64,000 nucleotides of DNA. It comes from Gemmatimonadaceae bacterium (GTDB taxonomy: Bacteria > Gemmatimonadota > Gemmatimonadetes > Gemmatimonadales > Gemmatimonadaceae). Where the stretch lies: positions 87,563-151,562 of the forward strand of contig JANYHT010000044.1 in the NCBI GenBank assembly GCA_025358925.1, in the 5' to 3' direction. Shown here one piece after another: positions 18,588 to 26,317 of the stretch. The notes beneath the pieces are model-generated. The model saw only the letters and a program-made list of their open reading frames with translations. It searched no databases and was not told the DNA's origin. Each line of letters starts with the position of its first letter. Within the stretch, counting starts at the first letter, position 1. Both the position numbers and the translations under genes were made by a program.

Positions 18588-21245
18588 TTACATCGCGCGT
18601 GAACCGAACGCACGGCGGATGGCGACCGTCCGCTCCAGTTCATCGCGTGACTGCAAGATCTTTTGCGTGAGATCGGGTGCGAGGTCGCGATGCGTCGCCA
18701 TCCATCGATCAATGTCCTGCAACGCTTGCTCGCTTGCCTGTCCGCCAATCGCGGCACCCAACCAACTGCCAAGAAAAAAGATGCGACGATTCCGTTGAAT
18801 CCATGGCAGTGTGTCCAGCGCGGGAACCAAAAATCGACGTGTTAACTCCGCACGCTCCGGATCATTGAATGCGCGCAAGCTGGATGTCACCCATTCCTCA
18901 TTCAACTCCTTGTCTGCAAACCACCGCGCGAAATACGCTTGCTTTGCCTCGCTCGTCGGTCGAGCCGCACCAGCAACAAAGGCGAGACGTTTTCCTTCCG
19001 ACGTAGAATCCCGCCGCATTTCCGCACCCAACCGTGCATCGGCTGATGCCGCACCGCGCGCCATCAAGCGCGTGACAATCGACCATCGCGATGGTGCGCG
19101 CAACGGCAATCCGGCAGCGGTCGTGCTGTCCAGCCACGCGTCCAATCGATGCAGCGCGTCATCCGTGCGTGCGAGACCAATCACAGCATCTAATTGCGAT
19201 TTGCGTTGTCCGTACGGTCGTGTGCTATCCGTCGCACCGGCCAGTAAGATGCGCTCCACGTTCGGCAGCAATGAATCACGCACCGACGGCGCGGCGTATC
19301 GCGTCAGCACGGTCGACAAGCGTCCAACAATACTGCCCGACAACTGCTCATCGCGCTCGTTCGGAAGTTCGCGCAAGGCAACCGCAGCGAAACGCTCGGG
19401 AGCGATTCGCGCATCACGGACGAGATCCCACAACGCGCCCCACAGCATCGCACGTTGAAAGTCGTCGTGCACCTGTCCGAGATGTGCTTCAATCCACCGA
19501 ACACTCCCAGTATCCGGCAGCACGAGTGCGTAGCCGTAGTCACCATCGTTAGCAAACACAAATGCCGGCGCCGCTTTGCCCGCCGCCGCCGGGACTACAA
19601 CCGTGTCGGCGCTGAATTCCACCGGCAGCCGCACGGATGGACGTCCGTCGGCGTAGTACAGCAACACTTGCATCTTGAGCGGCCACGCCCCGCCGCCCGA
19701 GACGCTCCGTTGTGCGGGATGCTGCGCCAAGGCGAGTCGCGTAATGCGTCCGTTGCGCACGTTCAGCTGCTGCTCAACGACGGGCATGCCTGGTCGCAAA
19801 ATCCACTGCTTTCCCCATGACGTCAGATCACGCCCACTGGCGTGTCCGACGGCGCGCAACAACTCCTGCCATGTCGCATTTGCATACGCATGGGCGCCAA
19901 GAAATTCGCGAATACCGGTCTGGAACGCACGCTCCCCAACCAAAAACTCCAACTGCCGTAAGACGCCCGGCGCCTTGTTGTACACGATCGGACCGTAGTT
20001 GCTCTTGGCCTGATCCAAGTTGGCAAGTGCTTGCCAGACCGGCGTGGTGCCGCGCGTCGCATCAGTGGCGTAGGCGACAGGCTTGTTGCGGAGATAAAAC
20101 GTTTTCCACGCGTTCGACCGCGGTTCGAGCGATGCCTGCATTTTTGCTGCCATGTACGTCGCAAAACCTTCTTTCAGCCACAGATCATCAAACCAACGCA
20201 TCGTGACGTAGTCACCGAACCATTGATGCGCGACCTCGTGAAACGCGGTGGCTTGTCGACCAAGTAATTGCGAGACCGTCGGACGTTCCCGATAAATGAA
20301 ACTCTCTTCGTTGTAAAAAATCGCCCCCGGATGTTCCATTCCACCGAAAGGGAACGCTGGTGCGAGGAGAAATTCAAATTTGCTAAAAGGGTAGGGCACA
20401 CCAAACCAGTTGCCAAGCCAAACGAGGGCACGCGCATTCATGGCGAGCAAGGTGTCGGCTTCTACCTCACTCGCGCGTGAGCGACGAGACCATAGCGTGA
20501 TCGGCACGGCGGATGTGCCGGATGCAATTGCGAATGATCGCGTTATCGTACTCCACGGCCCCGCCGCAAACGCAATCAGATACGTACTGATGGGTTGTGT
20601 TTCGCTAAAAGAATGTGTTCGCGTGTTGGCGGTGCTGTCGACACGAGTTGGTATACCGTTTCCAAGCGCGCGCCACGCGCTTGTTGTGGTGAGTGCGAAC
20701 GTGATGCGGGCTTTGAGATCAGGCTGGTCGAAGCACGGAAAGAGCAGGTTCGCATCGGAGGGCACGAGGAGCGTATACAGATAGTCGTTGCCGTCCGTCG
20801 CATCGTGCGCGCGAATGATGCTGGCGCCGGCTGGTGCAATGGGTGAAGCAAATGCCACCTCAATCCGATTGAGATCGATATGCAGTCGGGCTGCAGGCAC
20901 ACGAATATGCGCGCCGTTCCACACCTTTGCGTTCACGTCAATCGCCACGCCATTCGCGACAACGCTCGTAACGGCGAGTCCGCGAAAATCCAAAATCGCA
21001 TCGCCAGCCTGTAGTTGCGTGAAGGCAACGACGACACGACCTATGGCGGTGTCGCGTCGCGTGACGTCAAGATGCAGATCGTATCGCACGTCGCGCAGGT
21101 GCGCGGCGCGATACGAGGCCAATATTTTCGGCACGCCGACGGCGTCGAGTGTTTGGGCGCCGATCGTGGGGCGGCAGCCGAGCAGGAGTGTGGCGCCAAG
21201 GCCGACACGAGCGGTCTGCGAGGAGATGAGGCTAGCAAGGTTCAT
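18588..21245 (-). CDS. Secreted M1-family zinc aminopeptidase
   Basis: Removes N-terminal residues from peptides outside the cytoplasm. The 885-residue protein has the zinc motif HEVAH (336-340) with the third ligand Glu359 in LWLKEGFATY, exactly the HExxH-x18-E spacing. The substrate-binding motif is GGMEHPG (301-307), a bacterial variant of GAMEN. The N-terminus is an export signal; LLLGC at 20-24 could be a lipobox, making it a lipoprotein. A long helical C-terminal domain (about 600-885) agrees with M1 architecture. Its neighbour is the SusCD pair, which could import the products. It is divergent from the cupredoxin/CHRD gene. Confidence 0.93.
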   Translation of the reverse strand: MNLASLISSQTARVGLGATLLLGCRPTIGAQTLDAVGVPKILASYRAAHLRDVRYDLHLDVTRRDTAIGRVVVAFTQLQAGDAILDFRGLAVTSVVANGVAIDVNAKVWNGAHIRVPAARLHIDLNRIEVAFASPIAPAGASIIRAHDATDGNDYLYTLLVPSDANLLFPCFDQPDLKARITFALTTTSAWRALGNGIPTRVDSTANTRTHSFSETQPISTYLIAFAAGPWSTITRSFAIASGTSAVPITLWSRRSRASEVEADTLLAMNARALVWLGNWFGVPYPFSKFEFLLAPAFPFGGMEHPGAIFYNEESFIYRERPTVSQLLGRQATAFHEVAHQWFGDYVTMRWFDDLWLKEGFATYMAAKMQASLEPRSNAWKTFYLRNKPVAYATDATRGTTPVWQALANLDQAKSNYGPIVYNKAPGVLRQLEFLVGERAFQTGIREFLGAHAYANATWQELLRAVGHASGRDLTSWGKQWILRPGMPVVEQQLNVRNGRITRLALAQHPAQRSVSGGGAWPLKMQVLLYYADGRPSVRLPVEFSADTVVVPAAAGKAAPAFVFANDGDYGYALVLPDTGSVRWIEAHLGQVHDDFQRAMLWGALWDLVRDARIAPERFAAVALRELPNERDEQLSGSIVGRLSTVLTRYAAPSVRDSLLPNVERILLAGATDSTRPYGQRKSQLDAVIGLARTDDALHRLDAWLDSTTAAGLPLRAPSRWSIVTRLMARGAASADARLGAEMRRDSTSEGKRLAFVAGAARPTSEAKQAYFARWFADKELNEEWVTSSLRAFNDPERAELTRRFLVPALDTLPWIQRNRRIFFLGSWLGAAIGGQASEQALQDIDRWMATHRDLAPDLTQKILQSRDELERTVAIRRAFGSRAM

Positions 21246-21398
21246 GGGGGAGGCTACATTCGGAAACGCGACAATGGCAAGCGGCAGAGTCCGACGCGCA
21301 CGACCTGCGTCCCGCGGGTGGGAATGAAATCGCTACTGCCGCCGTCCCCACAAGTGTCGTCTTCACCCGCCGAGACCACCAACCATATTGGAGCATGC

Positions 21399-22691
21399 AT
21401 GCGCCGAGCTGTACGTAGTGTCGTTTTCGCCCTCTTCGCCGCAGGTGCGACGGCGTGCGGCAAGAGTGATTCTGGCAGCACGCCGCCGACGCCAGTGGCC
21501 GCGACCATCACGCTGACCCCCGCGAGCACGGCCTCGTTGGTTTCGATTGGAGAGACACGAGCGATGACGGCGGTAGCGAAGGATGCCAGCGGAACGGTGC
21601 TCGCCGCTCCAACGGTCACCTTTGCGTCGAGCAACGCGGCGGTGCTGAGCGTCGTAGGCTCGGGCACGACTGCCACCGCGACCTCCACGGGGAACGGCTC
21701 AGCCACAATCACGGCAACAAGCGGCACAGCAACGTCGAGTGTGAATTTTGTGGTCGCGCAAGCGTTCGCGACCGTTGCGGTCACGTCCGCCACGCCCTCG
21801 GTGCCAATTGGCGGTACCACTGCGCTCACCGCGACAGCGCGTGATGCCAAGGGTGTTGCGATCACCGGAACGACTGGCTTCACCTTCGCATCCGCCACAC
21901 CGACCGCCGCAATCGTCAGCGCGAGCGGTATAGTGACGGGTATTGCGCCAGGTGCTTCAGTCATCACGACGTCGCTGACAAAAGACGGCGTCACGTCCAC
22001 CGGTACGGCAACGGTGACGGTGATTGCACCCGCGCCGACTCCGAGCAGCGCGACAATCGCGGCAACGGTGGGCAGTCAGTTTACTCCCCCGAGCGTGAGC
22101 ATCGCCGCAGGTGGTACGGCGACGTGGGATTTCGCATCGCTCACGCACAACGTGACGTTTAGCACGGCCGGATCGCCGACGAATATTGCAAACTCCGCCA
22201 GTGCGTCAGTGTCACGTACCTTTCCCACCGCCGGCACCTACGCGTACATCTGCACGATCCATGGCTCGGGCATGTCCGGGACAGTCACAGTCGGAGCGCT
22301 GGGCTTCGTGGCCCCGACGATGAATGGTGCGAACGAGCGTCCAGCGGCCAACACGACAACTGGCAATGGTAGCGCGGTGTTTTCCGTTGCCGGTTCGACG
22401 GTTTCGTATACGGTTGCCTTCCAAGGACTCACCAGCGCACCCACGGGTCTGCACATTCACGCGCCCGGCAATGCGAACGCGGCCGCAGCGGTCATTGTCG
22501 ACCTGCTCACGACGCCGCAAACGAATACGAGCGGAGTGCTCACGGGCACCTTCTCGGCAACCAATATTCGTAACGCTGGCGTCTCGCTCGACTCCTTGTT
22601 TGTACTGATGCGTAACGGCAACGCCTACGTCAACATTCATACGACGGCCAACCCAGGTGGCGAAGTGCGCGGCACACTCGGCTCGCCATAA
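21399..22691 (+). CDS. Lipoprotein with two Ig-like, one cupredoxin and one CHRD domain
   Basis: Exported lipoprotein of 430 residues. ATG 21399 has GGAG at 21390-21393 and gives a lipoprotein signal ending ATAC. Domains in order: Big2-type Ig repeat (about 35-120), second Big2 repeat (about 125-210), plastocyanin-like cupredoxin (about 215-300) with a full type 1 copper set His250, Cys285, His288 and Met292 (THN ... CTIHGSGM), then a CHRD domain (about 305-430; LTSAPTGLHIHAPG and HTTANPGGEVRGTL). The combination suggests a surface-tethered electron-transfer or copper-binding protein. The ECF sigma factor gene starts 38 bases downstream, so it may be part of that unit. Confidence 0.85.
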   Translation: MRRAVRSVVFALFAAGATACGKSDSGSTPPTPVAATITLTPASTASLVSIGETRAMTAVAKDASGTVLAAPTVTFASSNAAVLSVVGSGTTATATSTGNGSATITATSGTATSSVNFVVAQAFATVAVTSATPSVPIGGTTALTATARDAKGVAITGTTGFTFASATPTAAIVSASGIVTGIAPGASVITTSLTKDGVTSTGTATVTVIAPAPTPSSATIAATVGSQFTPPSVSIAAGGTATWDFASLTHNVTFSTAGSPTNIANSASASVSRTFPTAGTYAYICTIHGSGMSGTVTVGALGFVAPTMNGANERPAANTTTGNGSAVFSVAGSTVSYTVAFQGLTSAPTGLHIHAPGNANAAAAVIVDLLTTPQTNTSGVLTGTFSATNIRNAGVSLDSLFVLMRNGNAYVNIHTTANPGGEVRGTLGSP

Positions 22692-22729
22692 CGCGTGCCT
22701 CACGAACGACTGGTCTTGCACGGAGCCTG

Positions 22730-23353
22730 ATGGCTATATCGGCCGATGTGCTGCTGGCGGAGCGACAAGCGCGCTTTCACCTGCTTGTGCTGCCGCACCT
22801 CGATCGGTTGCTGGGGTTTGCCCAGCGACGGACCGATGGCAACGGTGATGCCGAAGACGCCGTGCAAGACGCATGCATGCGCGCGTGGAGCGCGTTCGAC
22901 GAACTGCGTGATGAATCTCGTGTGCGCGCTTGGCTGTATCGCATTCTGCGCACCGTCCTTAGCGATGCGTTCGAGAAAGAGGGGAGGCGTCGTCAGCTGG
23001 TGTCCATCACGCGACTTGAAGACGCGCACGAAACGATGGTTGGTACTGACACCGATTTTGTCTTCACCGAAGTTGTCGCGCGCATGGATCGCGAACAATT
23101 GCGCGATGCCTTATCCAATATTCCCGAAGATTTTGCCACGGCGGTTGAACTTCATGATATCGATGGCTTCAAATATCACGAGATTGCGGACATCACCAGC
23201 GTGCCGATCGGCACCGTGATGAGTCGTATTTCGCGCGGGCGTCGATTGCTGGCTGGCGCAATTGTCGAGAGTCGCGCCGCTTGGCCGTTGGGCGTCCACG
23301 TTGAAGTTGACCAACATGTCGGCGTGCACGCTGTACATCGGAAGCGGACATGA
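22730..23353 (+). CDS. ECF-family RNA polymerase sigma factor
   Basis: Alternative sigma factor of 207 residues. Region 2 is visible as DAEDAVQDACMRAWSAFDELRDESRV with aromatic/hydrophobic core; region 4 is HDIDGFKYHEIADITSVPIGTVMSRISRGRRLL. The linker is short and there is no region 1 or 3, as in ECF proteins. About 25 extra residues follow region 4 (His/Val-rich). The stop overlaps the anti-sigma start as ATGA, indicating translational coupling of the pair. Targets are unknown, but autoregulation of the 21.4-28.5 kb cluster is the usual expectation for this layout. Confidence 0.92.
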   Translation: MAISADVLLAERQARFHLLVLPHLDRLLGFAQRRTDGNGDAEDAVQDACMRAWSAFDELRDESRVRAWLYRILRTVLSDAFEKEGRRRQLVSITRLEDAHETMVGTDTDFVFTEVVARMDREQLRDALSNIPEDFATAVELHDIDGFKYHEIADITSVPIGTVMSRISRGRRLLAGAIVESRAAWPLGVHVEVDQHVGVHAVHRKRT

Positions 23354-24240
23354 CGCGCGACGGGCGAACAGCGACTGGGCGCGATTCGCGCGATCTGTCT
23401 CCTGGGCAGGCCACGCGAGAAGAACGACATCAGCTATTGGCAACGCTGCTTGGTGCGTATGCCGATGGTGAGTTGCCGTCGGAAACGGCGTCACAAATCG
23501 ACGCGCATCTCCTCGGGTGCACGCGATGTCGTCACGAATTGGAGGTGCAGAGCGCGCTGCGGCACGCGTTGGACAGTATGCCGCGTGTGCGTGCCTCCAA
23601 CGCCTTGCGTGAACGCGTGATCGCGCTGATCGCTGCGGCGCCGCATGTCGTGGTGACGGCCGCACCATCACGCGTGCCATCGGCGATGCGATCGCCACGC
23701 ACGCGTGTCGCCCTGACGGCGCTCACCGTGTGCGTTGTTGTCGCGGTTGCGCTGATCTGGCAACGCGACGCTGCGAAGGGCGCGGCCGCATCAGCACCCA
23801 CGACGATGGTTTCGCTGCCGTCGGTGGATCTTTTTTCGGCTGTACTCGTCGACTATCGTCGCGTCACGTCTACAGATTTGCCCGGACGCGCCCGCGACCT
23901 TGCGTCGGTTCGAGCCGCGCTGCCGTTTCCAGTGGAGCCGCTGACGTCCGCGCAGCTTCGTCTCTTGGCCGTGTGGACCACCGATTTACGTGGAGAACCC
24001 GCCGCCGTGCTGGCGTACCGCTGGCGTGATCAGCTGGTGGTGCAATATGTCGTATCGGAACAAGTGCTCTTCCGGCCCTCCGAAGTACGTCGTGTGTTCG
24101 CCGCCGGTCATCCGCTCGGTGCGGTCGACGGCGCGCAAGGGTTGCTCGCATGGCCAGCACGAGAAAGCGGCGAATTTCTCATTGGCGAAGCGACGCCCTC
24201 GCAGCTTGCCTCGTTGCGGGAGCGCGCGAGTCGTCGCTGA
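23350..24240 (+). CDS. Membrane anti-sigma factor with zinc-finger (ZAS) domain
   Basis: Holds the co-encoded ECF sigma factor inactive at the membrane. The cytoplasmic domain has the ZAS motif H-x3-C-x2-C at His53, Cys57 and Cys60 (AHLLGCTRC). A single transmembrane helix lies at about 119-137, and a periplasmic domain of about 155 residues follows, a likely sensor. Its sequence (DLFSAVLVDYRRVTSTDLPGR, then LLAVWTTDLRGEPAAVLAYRW) resembles the C-terminal part of other anti-sigma/zf-HC2 proteins but names no ligand. ATGA overlap with the sigma gene; the porin gene begins eight bases after its stop. Confidence 0.88.
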   Translation: MTRDGRTATGRDSRDLSPGQATREERHQLLATLLGAYADGELPSETASQIDAHLLGCTRCRHELEVQSALRHALDSMPRVRASNALRERVIALIAAAPHVVVTAAPSRVPSAMRSPRTRVALTALTVCVVVAVALIWQRDAAKGAAASAPTTMVSLPSVDLFSAVLVDYRRVTSTDLPGRARDLASVRAALPFPVEPLTSAQLRLLAVWTTDLRGEPAAVLAYRWRDQLVVQYVVSEQVLFRPSEVRRVFAAGHPLGAVDGAQGLLAWPARESGEFLIGEATPSQLASLRERASRR

Positions 24241-24248
24241 TTTGTTTC

Positions 24249-25619
24249 ATGCGTTGTCCTTTCAAAACATTCGTTGTTCGAGTACTGGTCGTGATGCTGG
24301 CGGTGGCGGTGCCGATGATGGTACGAGCGCAAGCTGGGTCGTCCGGCGCCGCGCAACTTGATACGTCCGCCGCATCCGTTGACTCGCTGGCCGCGCGTCT
24401 CGCGCGTGCAGAGGCAGCTATCGAAATGCTCCGGCGCCAACTGGCCATCGAAGCAAGCTCCGTCGTAAAAACGCGCTCGCGACTGCAGCTGGAGTTATCC
24501 GGCCGAGTGCTCACCAACGCGTATTACGACAACACACGATTTAACAGCAGTGAGGTGCCATTGTTTGTGCGCGAGGGGTCGGCTCCTTCGTCGGGCACGC
24601 GCAATGGCACCGCAGGTAGCCGCGTCTTCGGCGCCTCCATTCGACAAACCATGCTCGGTGCGTCGCTCGGTGTCGATAGTGTCCTCGGAGGCAGCTTCGT
24701 CGGCGATATCGATATTGATTTCTTTGCTGCGGCAACGCCGGGCGTGGATGCGTTTCCAACGCCGCGCCCACGACTCCGCACGCTACGCGCGCAAATCACG
24801 TGGCCGAAAACCGAAATCATGGTGGGATCGGATGGACCGTTGATCGCCGATGTCGATCCCGCGAGTGTTGCGACGGTCGGATTGCCAGGATTCACCGCAG
24901 CGGGCAATCTGTGGAATTGGATCCCGCAAGCGCGGGTGTCGCGAGAGCTCTTGGCCACAAGGATTGGCGTAACGCAACTGCGATGGAGTGCGCAGCTTGC
25001 ACTGCTCGCTCCGACAACAGGCGACGTGCATCCGTCGGAACTCGATGGCGTCGATGCGGGAGATCGCTCGGCACGTCCGTCAATCGAAGGACGTCTTCGC
25101 GTGCGGTGGGGTACGGACGATGCGCCGGATGACCAACACGGAGAAATTGGAATCGGCACGCATCGTGGATGGCTCCGCATATCGGGCGATACGTTGACCA
25201 CTGCTAGCGCGACCGCCATAAGCGTGCGCATGGGTTTAACGCATGGTCTCTCACTGCGCGGCGAAGCGTATCGCGGTCGCGCTGTTCGTGGCCTTGGTGG
25301 CGGCGCCATTGGTCAGAATTTTGGTGTCGCCGCAGTTGGGCAAACACTTGGCGCGCCACTACGAAATACCGCCGGTTGGGCGCAGCTGCTCGCGCAGGTT
25401 CGGCCTACAATCGCGACGGGCCTTGGATGTGGTGTCGACGTGGTGAACGTCGCCGACCGGCCGGACCGACAGCGCAATGCCAGTTGCGCCGGGAATATTG
25501 CGTGGCACCCCACGCAACCGGTGGTTCTTGGATTTGAGATTCGGACGCTGGCCACGCACTACGCGAGTGGCACGCGTCGTGGAACGCAGTTCAACCTTGC
25601 CGCCGGATTCGAGTGGTGA
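24249..25619 (+). CDS. Outer-membrane porin-like protein with N-terminal coiled coil
   Basis: Exported beta-barrel of 456 residues. ATG 24249 gives a signal peptide ending VRAQ. Residues about 38-68 (SLAARLARAEAAIEMLRRQLAIEA) form a short coiled coil typical of trimeric porins such as DcaP-like proteins. The rest alternates polar and hydrophobic residues and ends in an aromatic Trp (AAGFEW), the BAM recognition feature. Its place directly behind the anti-sigma factor and directly before a cupredoxin suggests that all belong to one regulon. Solute unknown. Confidence 0.72.
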   Translation: MRCPFKTFVVRVLVVMLAVAVPMMVRAQAGSSGAAQLDTSAASVDSLAARLARAEAAIEMLRRQLAIEASSVVKTRSRLQLELSGRVLTNAYYDNTRFNSSEVPLFVREGSAPSSGTRNGTAGSRVFGASIRQTMLGASLGVDSVLGGSFVGDIDIDFFAAATPGVDAFPTPRPRLRTLRAQITWPKTEIMVGSDGPLIADVDPASVATVGLPGFTAAGNLWNWIPQARVSRELLATRIGVTQLRWSAQLALLAPTTGDVHPSELDGVDAGDRSARPSIEGRLRVRWGTDDAPDDQHGEIGIGTHRGWLRISGDTLTTASATAISVRMGLTHGLSLRGEAYRGRAVRGLGGGAIGQNFGVAAVGQTLGAPLRNTAGWAQLLAQVRPTIATGLGCGVDVVNVADRPDRQRNASCAGNIAWHPTQPVVLGFEIRTLATHYASGTRRGTQFNLAAGFEW

Positions 25620-26317
25620 GGGATATTCAACGCGTGCGTCGGTGGTTGGCACTCTGCATTGTCAGCAGCCTGAGCATCCGCGGCGACGTATTGGCGCAGG
25701 GATCGGTAAGCGGTCGCCTGACGATCGTGGATCGGGTCGACGCTGTCGCTCGCGATGTTGGTAGTGCGATTATCCAACTCGAATCGCTTGATCCAACACG
25801 ACGCGAGCGTAGCGATGCACTGGCCGCAACGCAGATCGACATGCGCGGACGTGAATTTCTGCCGCATGTACAAATCGTCCGCGTTGGCGGCAAAGTCACG
25901 TTTCCGAACAGCGATCCATTCAGCCACAACGTGTTCTCGAATAGTGCGCTCGGAACGTTCGACTTAGGACTCTACCGATCGCGCGTTTCGCGATCGTCCA
26001 CGTTTGATCGCCCGGGCACCTACGCGATCTACTGTAACATTCACGCCCGCATGGTGAGTTTCGTCGTCGTTGTCAACACGCCGTATGTGACCAAGGTCAG
26101 AAGCGATGGGCGCTTTGTGATGAGCGGCGTGCCCGCAGGCAGCTATCGATTGCGCGTGTGGCACGAACGCGCGCCAGAGCTGCTGCGGACCATTGATGTG
26201 CCGGCAGGCGGACTTGTGGACGTGGCGGTAGCACTCGACGCGCGAAGCTACGTGGAGAAACCGCATTTAAATAAATTCGGCGTTCCGTACATCGCGACAC
26301 GTGCTGATCGCTACTGA
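25616..26317 (+). CDS. Secreted cupredoxin (plastocyanin-like) protein
   Basis: Periplasmic or exported copper protein of 233 residues. The start is GTG 25616 (overlapping the porin stop as GTGA; GTG 25613 is an equal alternative). A signal peptide ends near VLAQ. The cupredoxin fold carries a complete type 1 copper set: His104 (FSHNVF), Cys140, His143 and Met146 (YCNIHARM). A C-terminal segment (about 160-220; GRFVMSGVPAGSYRLRVWHERAP) looks like a carboxypeptidase-regulatory-like Ig fold, a combination seen in methylamine-utilisation-type cupredoxins. The last 17 bases overlap the receptor-kinase gene. Confidence 0.85.
   Translation: MRDIQRVRRWLALCIVSSLSIRGDVLAQGSVSGRLTIVDRVDAVARDVGSAIIQLESLDPTRRERSDALAATQIDMRGREFLPHVQIVRVGGKVTFPNSDPFSHNVFSNSALGTFDLGLYRSRVSRSSTFDRPGTYAIYCNIHARMVSFVVVVNTPYVTKVRSDGRFVMSGVPAGSYRLRVWHERAPELLRTIDVPAGGLVDVAVALDARSYVEKPHLNKFGVPYIATRADRY

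Noticed and set aside
18311..18772. 153-codon minus-strand frame in the gap upstream of susC
   Set aside because: Half of it overlaps the 3' end of the M1 aminopeptidase; Arg-rich sequence, no ribosome-binding site or family feature.
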